This document shows, piece by piece, positions 32,216 to 45,453 of a DNA stretch of 64,000 nucleotides (its first letter is position 1; each line of letters begins with the position of its first letter). The notes beneath the pieces were generated by a model, which searched no databases, had not been told where the DNA came from, and saw nothing but the letters and a program-made list of their open reading frames with translations. Made by a program: the position numbers and the translations under genes. The stretch covers positions 6,506,201 to 6,570,200 of the forward strand of contig OX637359.1 of the NCBI GenBank assembly GCA_951799405.1. Direction: 5' to 3'. The stretch is from Agapetus fuscipes (taxonomy: Eukaryota; Arthropoda; Insecta; Trichoptera; Glossosomatidae).

Positions 32216-32371
32216 CAGCCTTTTCACACTAGACGCATTCTGCCCGGATTGTTTATGGTTTGTCTATGGATTACAAGTCTAGTACTGCATGGGCATGTAT
32301 GAAAGCTCTCACACAGTCTGCCCGGTAATCCATAGACAATCCTTGCAAATAGCTCTGGTGTGAAAAGGCTG
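32216..32371. mobile_element. 156-bp MITE with CAGCCTTTTCACAC termini
   Basis: The left and right inverted ends share the first 14 bp. The interior is itself partly palindromic (TGCCCGG ... CCGGGCA-like, ATGGATTAC/GTAATCCAT). A fragment of the family may start near 54480. Confidence 0.75.
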
Positions 32372-32375
32372 TCAG

Positions 32376-32525
32376 AGTTGTATAGAATCAAAGGCGATGA
32401 ACTAGGATTTTTTTTGAAAATGAGGTAAATATATGGAAGTGATGAGTAAATGATTTCCTGTAGATCCATATGTTTATAATATCATTTTTGAAAAAAATTG
32501 TAGATTGATGCCTTTGAGTCAAACA
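32376..32525. mobile_element. palindromic MITE (ATAGAATCAAAGGCGAC family)
   Basis: It runs from TAGAATCAAAGGCGATG to the mirrored end ATGCCTTTGA. A more decayed tandem neighbour follows at about 32518-32660. Confidence 0.55.
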
Positions 32526-32660
32526 GAATCAAAGATGACAATCTGGGATTTTTCCCAAAAATGAGATGAACATAATATGTATATTATACTTACAATCACG
32601 GGAAATTATTTCTATACACATTCTTCTTATATTTGAAAGAAATCGTCGCTTTCCCCGTTT

Positions 32661-34326
32661 TCACACAAGAACCATTCTACCCGGATTGGATGCGTCTCAT
32701 CTGTAATGGGCCTTAGATTCTATACAACTTATTTACGCAATAACTTGATTGTTTAAAGAGTGTATTACATGCCTTTCCAAGTAACAAACTCAAAGATTTA
32801 CTTATCTGACAAAATAAAAAAGTTACATGAAATGAATCAAATTGATTGAAATCTGATGAAAGAAAAGTAAAAAGATTGTTAAAAAAATAACCTCTAAGTA
32901 AAATAAATTATATTGGAATCAGAATTAAATTGCAATCATTGGCTACGAAGACAATGAAACGTCAAGAAGAATGTATGTTCTCCTAAAATGGTTCATCAAA
33001 CCAAAATGAGAAACTCTATCTTTCGGACTTTGCATTGCTTTCTTAATCACTAATTGACTAATGTCTCCCGAAGACATTGGGCCAACAAAACATAAAAAAT
33101 ATGTGTGTCCATTGTTTTTAATTTTTCAAATATGTTGATAATTTTTTAATAGTTTGTGTGTTTGAATACTTTATAAATGTTTAATATTATTTTGACCAGA
33201 GTACCAAAATCTTAACCAAGTTCTTTAATATTATTTAACTTTTTTTTTTGTTGCTTAACAAAATAAACATTTTGATTTTCTAAGATAAAAAAAAACATGA
33301 ATACGCTTTTTTAACAATCAAGTTTTTGCAGATAAGATAGTTTATTTAGGTGGGGGTCAATATCGCGGGGGAGGTATTAGAAAAATCCGTAAGCATCACA
33401 CCAAAAATCCAATGAAAAATGTAAAATATAAATGAGTTGTATAGAAACAAAGGCGACAATTTAGTATTTAGTTTAAAAATTTAGATAAGCACATGGAAAC
33501 AAAAAATGCCATTTATGTTTCCATATGTTTATTTATATAAAAAACATGGATTCCCGTCTTTGGTTCTGTATGCCTGAATTATTCTTTATTTTTCATTAAA
33601 ATAAATAACTTTTGTTTTGGCTTGCTTCGTGGATTTTCTAATACTGAACCCGTATCACCTTCTGTTAATGAAATAATTTAAAATAATCAAATGACACCCT
33701 GTAATTTTTGCCATAAATGTTTAGATGAAATAAACTCCTTGAGCTTGGACTGGGTATGGAAATAAATTGATCATTGATTTGTATATATTTTTAAGGTTGA
33801 TGAAGACAAATGATATTTCTGTAACATACAAAAGCTCTGTGCAAGTGAGAATGAGTTGTGACACATTTAACATCCATTTTGTTGTCCTAGTATTTGTAAA
33901 TCATGTTGGTAGGAGCACTCATTTTGTAATAGAAATGTATAAATGAATTTCATTGTTGAAATAACTTTATATTTTGAATTAAGAAGGGTTTGTGTATGAG
34001 AAATCTTGTTGGATTAAAAGAAATGTCCAAATATATGTACTGCAGTACTAAAGTTTTTTTTGTGGTATAAATTTCATTTATATTTCAGAAAAAAGTGGCA
34101 GAGTTGCTACAAATCAGGAAATCTTAGTTATATTAAGGATCAAAATTTTCAGATAGAAGTGTAAGGACAATCTCGGCAATTTTAAATTACAGATAATTTA
34201 AATTTACAAATATCCATTATCAAAAGGAGTGCATATGAATCATTTACAAGGAAATAAAAGATGATTTCACAAAATAATGATATGACCTAAACACAGGAGG
34301 ATGATCTTACCCAGAGTATAAAAAAA
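32661..34326. other. intron, AT-rich
   Basis: It includes another palindromic MITE copy at 33428-33578. A degenerate hammerhead-like string lies near 33067-33092, with TTGG/CCAA as stem. No gene is seen. Confidence 0.4.
33428..33578. mobile_element. palindromic MITE (ATAGAATCAAAGGCGAC family)
   Basis: The arms TATAGAAACAAAGGCGAC and the mirrored CGTCTTTGGTTCTGTA enclose a centre of TTCCATATG-type sequence. Confidence 0.6.
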
Positions 34327-34507
34327 CTAGTACGCTCACATTGTGTGGGGAGTAAAATGTGTATGAAAGATTGGGTTTCCATTTACGCTTACTGGAGGCA
34401 CTGTTGAATCTTTGTATGGATGATTTAACAGCGCCTCCAGTTTGTGTAAATGGCAACACAAACTCCCTTACATTTTATACTCCCCACGCCATTAGAGTGT
34501 ACACTAG
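34327..34507. mobile_element. foldback MITE, palindromic over its whole length
   Basis: Ends CTAGTACGCTCAC and, inverted, CTAGTGTACACTC continue into matching GTGGGGAGTA/TACTCCCCAC. An inner pair ACTGGAGGC/GCCTCCAGT then surrounds a 40-bp centre that is also inverted (GTTGAATC/GATTTAAC). Confidence 0.8.
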
Positions 34508-35179
34508 GATTTTTATACTAGGAATACTTGTGTCATTTGTTTAGTTTAGTATGTCTCTGTATGAATTGCAAGTATAACCTAACCTCAACTTGAGTTTTCC
34601 ATGTTATAGATTGATTAGTTATGTACACAGGTTAGATTTGTGAGATCATGTGATGCCATTAGTCAGTTATTGGAGTAAAAATAGACATGGTAACCCCATC
34701 AAGCCCAAAACCACAATAACAAAAAAATATACACCTTTTGTTATATTACATAGCACAAAAATCTTGTTCATACATTCAATAACCAACAAAATATACCCAC
34801 AGACTTTTTTTCTATACTTTATTCATTTATTTACAATTAAAAGTCTTTTTTGGAATAAATTTGAAGGTATATAACCATTTCAATGATGAAGTGTCCAATT
34901 TTACTATGTGGTACAATAAATTTCTGTTTTGTTGGCTATTCAATGCAGTATTAATTTGTTAAGTCCATTAGAATTTTACATGAAAACAATGCCAATAGTA
35001 GATCTATATTAAAATATAACAAATATTAAAACATAGATTAGTAAAGGCATTGTTAGTTTGTATCAAATGTATTCAGTGTCTTGTTGAGTAAACTCTCTTT
35101 CACTTGTTTCAATTTAACCTCAATCTCATTGTTAGAGAAATTTATAAGAAGTTGCTTAGAGACATGATTGATTGACACT
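34508..35179. other. intron, no feature
   Basis: AT-rich with no recognised element. Confidence 0.4.
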
Positions 35180-35427
35180 ATATCGCACGTTTAATAATAA
35201 AGAGCAATAACTCAAAAAATAAGAATGTTGGGAAATCACGTTTGAAGTTCAGACAACCAGTACAACTTGTATGGGATGAAAAAGGCGACCGATGTTTTAT
35301 CTCGGTCATATTCGTCCCAATTGAACGGCTGTCGCATTCTACCTATTCTTCTTGCATTGTTCTTGCGTTTTATTACAAAATCTCAATTTTTGAGTTATTT
35401 CTCTTTATTATTAAACGTGCGATATGT
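35180..35427. mobile_element. MITE with ATATCGCACGTTTAATAAT termini, longer copy
   Basis: It shares both ends and most of the interior with 28452-28650 but has about 50 extra bp after CAACCAGTAC, so the shorter copy is probably a deletion derivative. Confidence 0.75.
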
Positions 35428-36300
35428 AAAATTATGCATGCTCAATGAAATTTAGAGATTTTTACTAAATTTCGGAGCAAATACAAATGAGATGAAATAA
35501 ATTAAATGTTAATATTTCTTAATGAAAGTTAACTTATTTTGTAACCATCATATTATGTAGGCACTCCGTAATTCGGCACCCATTTTTTTTGCCAGATTTT
35601 TCATTTCAATGCCAGATTATCGGATTCCTATAGGAAATGTTAACTAAGTAGTCGGTAAGAAACTTTTTTTCTGCCATTTTGTTCAAATTATGCTTTTACG
35701 CACAAATGAGAAATGAGATAGGTATGTGTTTACACGTCAAGATCGTGACAGCAAACAGACTATGAGGCTGGATCAAGGACGAGTTCATCCTAGTTCCACA
35801 CACAATAAGGGAATAAGAAAACAACAAAATGTCGAGAAAGTGCAACATCTCTCACGACCCATCAAATAAATAAAATGTTTATTTATTTTATTTTGTAAAT
35901 ATTACATAAATATTTCTCAAACATATGTTTTATTTTGTGTAATTCATTCAATCCGGTCAACTTAAACAGACTATCGAGTAAATAGAAAAAATGAATGAAA
36001 ACTCAATCCCTCACAAGGAGTGATGCTGTATTGTCCATACATTTTTCAATTTACAAGTTCAGTAGGAGTTTCCACAATGATTTTACAGATGGTTTCTGCA
36101 GGTTAAATCGGTATAAATAAAAGAGAGAATAGTCTACGATTGGCATTGCATAAATCTGTTATAGGTTATGTAGTATACATTATTAGTTACAATCACCGGA
36201 CAACACACCACACCAGCGTTCTGCCGACAAACACAACACGTTAGAGGTTAGGTTGGGTTAGCGCTGGTGTTATCTGTAAGGTAATATGCAAGTGGGTGAC
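35428..36300. other. intron, no gene
   Basis: It holds a decayed MITE fragment at about 35985-36065 (AATCCCTCACAAGGAGTGATGCTGT). The rest is unassigned. Confidence 0.4.
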
Positions 36301-36395
36301 CTCTGGTTGACCAGTTTGTCGTTGAAGGGGTCTCTAGGCGGGCGCTTCATGATGTCGGACTCGGCTTCCTCGTAGGCCAGCGAGATGGCGGGGAC
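36301..36395 (-). CDS. Atpalpha: Na+/K+-ATPase alpha, alternative exon 12, version 2
   Basis: It is 95 bp, with acceptor CACAG and donor GTCACC. It encodes [14 protein letters not shown], then [16 protein letters not shown] and two bases of Arg. It is unique in having Pro-Pro after KR and Gln in place of Glu near the end. The exon is GC-rich with codon use like the constitutive exons, so it looks maintained by selection. Confidence 0.93.
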
Positions 36396-36749
36396 CTGTG
36401 TGCCCAACACGCTACTGTACAACTAGACTTAACATGGATATACTAGTGGAGGGAAACTAGGTCTTCACTGAAATATGTGTGCAAGCTATTCAATACTTCT
36501 TTTGCGATTAAGCAATTTATGGAAGAATAGTCAAGTATCTTCACCTTTTTTTACTTAAAAAAAAATACATACATATTTATGAAGAGGAATGCAATTCACC
36601 AATCTATTCTGCTTGGCCAGAAAAAGATATTAATATCATAAATGAATAATTATTATATTTCATGAATGGTTTGTAACGACAGAAAAAAGTGAAGGTGCAT
36701 CTGCGGAGGTACCGGCCACCCCTAGTGGAACGGCGGCAGGATACAGTAC

Positions 36750-36962
36750 AGTACAGTAGAGTACATGAATTATAATTCATAGTTGTATATTTTAATGAAT
36801 TATAACTTAATAATAACTCAATGACATCTGTTGAACCAGGATCAAAGTTATGGTCAAATGACCCAGGCGGGGATCGAACCACCGTTATTCAATTCCAAAT
36901 ATGCTACAAAGATCAGCCACTCGACTCCCTCGGCCATAACACCGATAGTAGAGTGTACGACT
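36750..36962 (-). repeat. SINE4 copy (tRNA-like head, GGTTCGATCCC B box)
   Basis: On the minus strand the head carries TATGGCCGAGGGAG (A-box-like) and GTGGTTCGATCCCC (B box), followed by a body containing TTTGATCCTGGTTCAACAG. A truncated second copy lies at 39165-39259. LINE debris (CCCCTAGTGGAACGGCGG) adjoins it at 36690-36740. Confidence 0.65.
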
Positions 36963-36984
36963 TCTAGGAAGAGTAGTCTTTGGG

Positions 36985-37175
36985 CAGTTGATAGCTCGGT
37001 TAGTAGAATGTTTGCATTCCATGCCAGGGGCTAGTGTTCAATCCCGAACAAGGGTGTCGGAAATAATTTCCCTTTATTTCAAAACCTAAAACTGCCAAGG
37101 TTTCACATGCCACCTCTTTGGGGACAGTTCAGTATGAAGTCAAGCTTTATCTGTAGCTTAAATTCGTTTTTTGCA
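36985..37175 (+). repeat. SINE2 copy, internally deleted
   Basis: The head GATAGCTCGGTTAGTAGAATG and body end ATCTGTAGCTTAAATTC are present and the middle is shortened. Confidence 0.65.
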
Positions 37176-37937
37176 TTACATCTGTTAGGTCAAAGTCGAA
37201 GATATCAAACAGACTTTGTTTTATTTTAAACACTCCGATCAAAGGCACTGTCTGGACTCGCTGAGCCAGAGTATTTACAAATAAGATAATAAATTATGAA
37301 CTCTAACGAATAACCACCACAAGGTTACAGTCTATGGCCTCATTAGATCTTGATGATTGAATATTTCTGAATAAATTGAACATATATCTTTGTGAAGACA
37401 CATAAGTAGTAGAATAGAAACAAAATTGAATGACTGTATATTGATGAAGCGCTGTAATGTACCATTCAGTGAATAACAATAATATTGGTTTGTCTGTTCC
37501 AGGTAGTGGATGAGAGCATGACTACATTGTTTGTGAGTTGGTATCGTACTATTGTATGCCTTATGCTGTATGGTGGATGGGCTACATTTGTGTGACAGAC
37601 CAGTTCCCAAAGGATTTGTTTTGCACTAGTGTGTGAAGAGATACCTAAGTGATAAGACAGTACTCTTTGAGAGCTTAGCTTTATATGTTTCATGAGTGTG
37701 ATATACGTGGTGCATTCACAACGCTTACAGACAGATCGGTTGATTAAAAAATTACGAAAAAAATATATACAGCGACAATTTCTTAGAGATATGACTCTTG
37801 GGTATCATTATATCAAAACACCACTGTCAGCTTTTTTCCATTTTTTATAGGTTTTGGCAAGTTTTCGTACGAAGGGGTTTTGATGACCCCTCGCCTGAAC
37901 CGCTGGAATTGTGTGAATATGCAAAGCAATTAAGCTG
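37176..37937. other. intron, no feature
   Basis: Nothing recognised. Confidence 0.4.
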
Positions 37938-38222
37938 CTCATATAACGCAACTTCTTGCTGCGTTGTCGCCAAGGGTTCGAATGTAGGGAGCAGAATAAA
38001 TTTAATTTAAACACCAACCACTTCACTTGAAGTAGGGGTTTTTATTTCTTATGAAAGCTGGGCCTTGGCTGGGCGGCCAAAAAGCTTGCCAGTATTTTGA
38101 TTTTGGGTTTGAAATAAGAGCCAAAACGGGAAATCATTTCTGATACCCTTGGTGCAAATCAAACTCCAGCCCCCTGCATGGAATACAAGCACTCTACTAA
38201 CTGAGCTATTGACGGAACTTGA
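37938..38222 (-). repeat. SINE2 copy
   Basis: The minus-strand tRNA-like head lies near 38160-38222 and the body ends near TAAGCTGCTCATATAACG. Confidence 0.65.
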
Positions 38223-39164
38223 AGTCGGTTTAACAATATGTCTTCAAAGACCTTTATATGAGACTTACAGGAAGCCTATAAAGAATTTCAAAAAGTTGGC
38301 AGCGGTGTGTTGATGCCCAAGGGTTACGTTGAAGAATGTCACGTCAATGTGATTTATTTCATCATTTTTTAATTATCAGATCTGTCTTGAATCCTTGTGA
38401 GCGCACCCTGTAAATTGTATGAACTCAAAACTATCCAATAACATAGTCAAAGAGAGATACAGAAAATATATGAAATACTGTGAAAGTAACTTTGTACAGG
38501 TCATGCTCTTTCAATCTTACTAAGACAAATCCATCTCGGCCTAGTTCTGCTTGATAAGAGTTATATTTGAACAAAAATACTAGGGATTCTACACTCTGAA
38601 TCATTACGGAGAGTAATCTAGCCAAGATAGAAGAGTAAATAATTATAAACTGAGCTCCAATCATAATAATATAAGTGTGGGAAAGAAAATCAATGAATAT
38701 TCTTGCGACCGATTTCTCCAAAAAGAATCTGAATTTAAAGGGTCTTTTAGTATGATTTGTAACGATTTTAGAGCTCCGTAAAGGAGTAATCCATTAAATT
38801 TTGATAGTCATTGGAGATATCGGGCATAAGTATGTGGTGCCATAGACAAACTAAACACTCCATTGGTTTCCCAATCTGAATAATTATAAACGGGAATTTC
38901 TAAGTATTATAAACATTCATAAAAGAAACTAGATTTTCTTTAAATAAATCATCATATTACCATATTTTTTAGTGTTGATCTGTTAATTACCTATTTTTGC
39001 CTGGTCAGAAACGGGTAGGTTTTATATTATCTTAACAAATTTGTTTTAATTAATGAATTCTTCATCTTCTGTTACTATTCTTGGATTGACTTTTAGTAAT
39101 GTTAATCCATCTTTTTCACTAATTCTCTTTACCTGTTGAGCTCCCCGTAGGATGAATAGCACAT
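38223..39164. other. intron, no feature
   Basis: AT-rich with nothing recognised. Confidence 0.4.
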
Positions 39165-39259
39165 AGTGAATTATTATTTAATAATTACACAATAACATCT
39201 TTTGAACCAGGGTCAAAGTTATTGTCAACAGGACAGGATGGGTTCGAGCCTGCGCTATT
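39165..39259 (-). repeat. SINE4 fragment truncated by SINE1
   Basis: It matches the SINE4 body and B-box region (GGTTCGAGCC inverted) up to the point where SINE1 starts. Confidence 0.55.
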
Positions 39260-39261
39260 TT

Positions 39262-39595
39262 ATCTTTTTTTTTTTTAAGAAATCCCGTGCGGGAGACTCT
39301 GTAGATGTTAGAGACTCTAGAGGTCTATAACACTTGTTGTAGTGCCGCAGAGGTGTAGTTTACGAGCTTGGTCGTCGCTACAAAGCGCCAATACTCAAGC
39401 AAGACCTAGTTGCTGTAAGGATGGATGGACCTTTTGATGACCGGTCTTTGTTAAAGGTTTATGTATTTTTCAACCCAGCAAAGAGCATATTTAAAAGTAT
39501 AAATGGTATATTTTTAGTGCTCTGCCGGGATTTGAACCCGCAACCTTCCATTTACGAGTCTGAAGTGTTAACACTGGACTACGGACTAGGCCAGT
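39262..39595 (-). repeat. SINE1 copy, full length
   Basis: The head CTAGTCCGTAGTCCAGTG is at the right, a clear B box (GGTTCAAATCC-like) lies near 39530 and the body ends CCCGCACGGGATTTC at the left. Confidence 0.8.
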
Positions 39596-39773
39596 TTCTG
39601 TTTATAATACCTGTGTGTTAGTTTGTCTGTGGCGTGGAGTATACAATACGAGGAAGTTGTAAGTTCTGGCGTATGATGCTGATACTCATTTAGCAGAAAT
39701 AAAATCCAAAACAACTACGGCAACAATAGATTGTAATGTCTGCTGGCATAGTGTGATCATCTCAGGAACAAAC

Positions 39774-39868
39774 CTCTCGTTGACAAGCTTGTCGGCGTAC
39801 GGGTTACGCGGCCTGCGTTTCATTATATCCGACTCTGACTCTTCGTACGCCAACGATATAGCCGGCAC
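39774..39868 (-). CDS. Atpalpha: Na+/K+-ATPase alpha, alternative exon 12, version 1 (5'-most)
   Basis: It is 95 bp, with acceptor TGTCAG and donor GTTTGT. It encodes [14 protein letters not shown], then [16 protein letters not shown] and two bases of Arg. Compared with its siblings it has a Ser at the EES position and Arg-Arg after MK. Lower GC at third positions than in versions 2 and 4 suggests a different age or constraint. It lies 1.6 kb downstream of exon 11. Confidence 0.92.
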
Positions 39869-40064
39869 CTGACATTACATAATCACATTCACTTCACATG
39901 ACAGGAACCTCACAAACAATAAATATCTCATTAGTGCACGGTCAAACCTGGCTGTGTTCCTAGAGAACTGAATATTACACCCAAAGCTGAAATACAAAAC
40001 CCCTTCTGGGTATAATGGATTAGAAGTTTTAGGCTTTTATGGCTGGCGGTTACTCTCTGGAATC

Positions 40065-40285
40065 TGTTGACGTGATCTATCAGAACTGCAGTTTCCAGAA
40101 GCTACTCTCATATCTGTGATGGGCTACTTCAGTTTGAAGATGATGTGATGCAATGTCTACGACAGTGTCATTGAAATCATCACCATGTTGAAAAAGCCTC
40201 TTGCAGATATGGGCAAAATATCCGGAAGCTCAAGCTCCGATAGACCATGGCAACAGATACTGGAAAGTAACTCTTCCGTATAATG
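40065..40285. repeat. diverged relative of the 29940 palindrome
   Basis: It carries TCTGTTGACGTGATCTATCAG, GATGGGCTACTTCAG and a mirrored CATGGCAACAGATACTGG in the same order, with about 30 percent divergence. Confidence 0.6.
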
Positions 40286-40899
40286 GATTACTGCATATTT
40301 AAGATATGTTAACATGTTGGTACAACTGATTTGTCTAGAAATTGTAATAAAAATAATATAAACGTCTCTCACGTAAGATATTGTATCCATACAATAAAAA
40401 CTTAATTACTTAAAGAGCATATTTAAGTTCCTTTTTATCACATTAAACGCAAGTGTAATCCAATCCATTTTTTTAACCTATGATTTGGTTGACGTTTGGA
40501 TTCAATGTGATAAAAAAAACCTTGAAACACTACTTTAAAAATAGAGCTTACACAGATACAATAATTTAGGTAGAAAAGTTTGAATGGTTTGAAAAATATA
40601 TGCTGTTTCATAGCTTTGAAAATGACAATAGGCGTTCAGGAATCCCCAAGTCTTAGATTTTTTAATCAGATTTTCTTTTTTATAGTTTAGCACGTTGTTG
40701 TTAGACTGACGAGGGGGAAATGATACACAAAGCACCCTCTTACTTCATTAAAAATACCAAAAGTAAACACAACTGAATATTGAAATTAAAAATAGTTACA
40801 TAGATTTTTATGTGTGTGATTGCGTTAAATAATGTAAAATTAATTAAAGAAATCTGTCAGTTTAATTGACAGTTCTTTGCCATTTCAAATCTTAAGTCT

Positions 40900-41152
40900 A
40901 TAATCTATAATATAAGTTGCAAAGATATATAAACATTCAAAACTCATATCAAATGCATGCCCACAAACAGACACGTGTAAGTTTGCGCTTACAAATGCTG
41001 AATGTGTACTTACAAATTAAAATCCAAGCCTCAATGAACATAAGCCCTGCAGCTTTTTCTGACTTTCCCTGAAACAGGAGTGACATTGGTACAGTAAACC
41101 ATTTTTTCCAGCATGGGTGGTTAGCCTGATACCAGCCTATAAGTCAAAGAAT
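40900..41152 (-). repeat. SINE3 copy, older
   Basis: Full length, with the TTACAAATGCTGAATGTGTAC subtype block also seen near 59440 and 63930. Confidence 0.7.
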
Positions 41153-41413
41153 TATGTAATAAGTTAAATTATGCAACTACAAGTTGTCGATCATCTAGAT
41201 TAATTTTCTGTAAAATAAAAAACACCAACCCTTCCTGAAAAAGTATCCAAAGTGAAAATATATGAGGAGTGGATTCCCGAACGCCTACTGTATTCTCCCC
41301 CTTGTTCATACATAAATTGTCATTTTTAAATTGTATCCAATTCAAAATGATTATTAGGGAGTAACTTCCATCAGTTGTAGTCAACATTTGAGGGATTTAA
41401 ATATCTCATTTCA

Positions 41414-42496
<1,083 letters not shown>

Positions 42497-42872
42497 TTAA
42501 GGCTTGCACATCCAGTTGTTGACCCTGGCAAGTTGGTTTCCGGGATCTATTGGAGCTCTTTCATGTGAAACTGTTTCATCAATATCCATCCTTAAAATAA
42601 TAATAACATCCTGACCATAACTGTACTAAAGATTAATGTTTGATATAATACTGCTTCATTTTATTATAATTTGATCATTGTTGTTTTCCCCATTTTCACA
42701 ATAAATATTTATTTGCAGTCCCACAGCTTCAAGTTTTATAAACATACTGCAACAACTTGTTCTAATAGCTTCTTTTTCTTTAATGGCCCTACAGCCATTA
42801 AAGTTTTTTTTTTTTTTTTGGTGTCCATGTATATATTGTAATTTGTTGATTTAAAAAAAATGTAATTTGTCA

Positions 42873-43117
42873 TGTATGTTCCTTGACTTATAGGTTGGTA
42901 TGCGGCTGACCACCCATACTGTAAAAAAAAAAAAATGGTTCACTTTGCCAATGTCACCCCTGTTTCAGGGAAGGACGGCAAGAGTTGCAGGGCTTATGTT
43001 CATTTGAGATTGGGTTTTTATATTGTAGGCCCACAAAATTATATATGTCTGCTAGTGGGAATGCATTTAATATAAATCTTAAATGATATATATCTTTGCA
43101 GCTTAGATTAGATTAGC
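42873..43117 (+). repeat. SINE3 copy in forward orientation
   Basis: It starts TTCCTTGACTTATAGGTTGG and ends GCAGCTTAGATTAGATTAG, confirming which end carries the pentamer tail. Confidence 0.78.
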
Positions 43118-43139
43118 CCATATATCTTCTTGGCCTCCA

Positions 43140-43605
43140 CTAACTTAAGCCTCCGTCCATCTCTGTCCTCGGCCACCGTCCTCCAGATTGGCATCTACAG
43201 TAGCCGCGCCGCATCGCCCCCTCATCTCGCCTCCTCTCCTAAACATTGGTCTTCCGACCCTTCTCCTACTTCCTGGGTGCCAGTTCATGCCTTTGGGGAC
43301 CTATGAGCTGGGCATCCCTTGCTCCGCTGAGCTATGTTCTGTCTACAAGGCTTCAAAACGACCACTGCGCTCTGCCCTCACTGCTGTTGACAAGGTCATA
43401 GGGTCCCAAAGAGCAAATACATCAAATTTTGCAGACAGGAGCTTTGCGGTGGCCGGGCCGGTTGCCTGGAACAATTTGCCTGTCGGTGTTCGCGCGAACC
43501 AGCCTACCACCACCTTCAGAAAGGGACTGAAGACACTGCTTTTCTCCAGAAGCCATGGCGCCCTTGAGATGGTTCTGGACCATTTAATGGCGCCACAGGA
43601 AATTA
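43140..43605 (+). mobile_element. CR1/Rex1-like reverse-transcriptase 3' relic
   Basis: It encodes FADRSFAVAGPVAWNNLP followed by FRKGLKTLLF, the C-terminal signature of these reverse transcriptases. It ends in an ATC-type microsatellite (43609-43640), a usual LINE tail. Confidence 0.75.
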
Positions 43606-43608
43606 ATC

Positions 43609-43640
43609 ATCCATCATCATCATCATCATTATCATCATCT
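43609..43640. repeat. (CAT)n microsatellite
   Basis: About ten CAT units with one interruption, at the 3' end of the LINE relic. Confidence 0.85.
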
Positions 43641-43662
43641 AATGGCATTCATAGAATATTAC

Positions 43663-43874
43663 CTGAGGATCTCATCCAGTTGGTCAGAGTTGAGTTCCCT
43701 GAGCTCAGTGCCATGCACCACAGCAGCCTTGGCCTCCCTGGGGTTGACCTCTGACACGGGGATGTTGAGGCGCGCCGCGATGTCCTCGATGGTCTCATTG
43801 CCCTCGGAGATGATGCCCACAGACTTGGCGATGGCCTTGGCAGTGATGGGGTGGTCACCAGTCACCATGATGAC
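43663..43874 (-). CDS. Atpalpha: Na+/K+-ATPase alpha, exon 9 (P domain)
   Basis: It has 70 codons plus two bases, acceptor TTTCAG and donor GTAATA. It opens [20 protein letters not shown], the conserved P-domain MVTGDHP motif, and continues to [10 protein letters not shown]. The trailing AG joins G of exon 10 to make Arg. Confidence 0.97.
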
Positions 43875-44017
43875 CTGAAAATCAATATAAGATTGTTACA
43901 TGTTTGAGTTGCAAAGATAAACTTGATTGTTTCGCTCTTCCTCTACTCTCGCCTCTCCATCGCCTTTGCTTTCAAACTACGTATGTCTGCCATGGTATTC
44001 ATCACATTTTTGGCCTT

Positions 44018-44167
44018 CCCGGGGTAGAAGTCTCATCACCTCGGTAACATTTCTATGAAGATTAATCAGCTGTTCACTTGCGGCCATCTTGGATTGCAGG
44101 TCTTCATACCAATATTACCGATATTCGGTAGGTAAGAATTACAAAGGTGATGAGACTTCCAGCCCTG
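44018..44167. mobile_element. 150-bp MITE with GAAGTCTCATCACCT arms
   Basis: The left CCCGGGGTAGAAGTCTCATC and the inverted right arm CTGGAAGTCTCATCACC bracket a short centre. Confidence 0.6.
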
Positions 44168-45013
44168 GTCTCCTTTTGCCTTGTGGTGCTGAAAGTGTTA
44201 GGACGCTTAATGGGGTTGGCGTCGTCAATTCTAATTATGAAACCAGCGCACTACAGAAACCCTATAAAGATGGAACTGATCACATTGGGCTCTCTGTAGA
44301 TGTCGCAGAGCTCTTTGACGTACAGATGATGTCAACCATTATAATCTCTTCCTGGACCTTAGAAGGTTCTGAGAATCCTTCTATTGAAAGGTTTGCATTT
44401 GAGCCACAAATGCAGAGGTTCTTTCCCGTAAGAATACCAGAGACAAACTCTTTATATCCGTTCACACACACATTCGGCTACATAATGAGAAATGAGAAAT
44501 TTTCACTTCTAAATCTTATCATACAGGGAAGAATTGAGGAAAGACATGCTTCAGATTGAAAGAGAATATCTTGGTTGGAGAACCTGAGACAGTAGTTTGG
44601 TAGAACGAAAAGATCCCTCTTTTGTGCAGCAGTAAAGGAGGTACAAATCAACAAAATGATTACCAATCTACATTGAAGCAGCACAAGAAGAAGGAGAAGA
44701 AAATAAAACTCAAGTGAATTGTAACAAAGTTAAAAAAGTATTTTAATTAATTAAAATGTGCTTTCACAAAGTTACTGCCCAAAATCTAAATAATAAGAAG
44801 GAGAAGAATTGACTTATACTTTATACTCGTATTAGAGGCAGCAGTGAACATTTTGAGTAACAACAACACATTATTAGATTGACGAACCCGTAAGAAGAGT
44901 AAAAACAATTTTTGGAGAGCGTGCATTTGCATTGCTGGTCCTCTGGCCTGGAACCACCTCTTTCAAAAGAAGAAGAAAGATTTGCTATAGAAGTGAATTA
45001 TATGTGAGTTTAC
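44168..45013. other. intron with a small LINE relic
   Basis: A frameshifted FGERAFAL...GPLAWNHL fragment of a CR1-like reverse transcriptase lies at 44900-44968 (+). The 156-codon frame at 44089 has no recognisable product. Confidence 0.5.
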
Positions 45014-45265
45014 CTTGATACCAGCAGATCGGCACTTGGCTACAGCGTCAGGCACGGCTGCCCTGGGGGGATCAATCATGGACATGAGCCCCACGAAGCG
45101 CAGGTTCTCGATGGGGAAGTTGGGGTCGTCGGAGTTGAACTTGAAGCCCAGGGGGTACTTGTCTGAGGGCATGGGCAGGTCACAGAAGCCCAGCACTCTC
45201 TCTCCCAGGCCTCCCAGTTCCAGGTAGGCGTTGTTGAAGGCTTCCTTCATCTCCTCGTCCAATAC
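45014..45265 (-). CDS. Atpalpha: Na+/K+-ATPase alpha, exon 8 (N to P domain transition)
   Basis: It has 84 codons, phase 0 at both ends, acceptor TGTAG and donor GTAAAC. It begins [14 protein letters not shown] and includes [14 protein letters not shown], the conserved DPPR hinge, then [11 protein letters not shown]. Confidence 0.97.
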
Positions 45266-45453
45266 CTACAAAATAATAATGATTGAATGTAAAATGTCCT
45301 CCAAATAAGGAAATATGCATTATTTTAATCAGCCAAGTCATAATTATTTCAATGCATTATTTATTAACTCAAAAAATAATATTTTTTTTTTTTTTTTAAA
45401 TGTTAAAATTGACTATCAAAGATTTTTTTTAAGCTCAATCTTTTTCCCCTAAG

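Noticed and set aside
33067..33092. Further hammerhead-like copy
   Set aside because: The core reads CCGAAGA and GAAA is missing; only the stem TTGG/CCAA survives, so it was not listed as a feature.
43188..43754. 188-codon host protein
   Set aside because: The FAVAGPVAWNNLP motif marks a LINE tail, and the last third is antisense to ATPase exon 9.
44089..44559. 156-codon plus-strand frame
   Set aside because: Starts inside a MITE and has no family signature.
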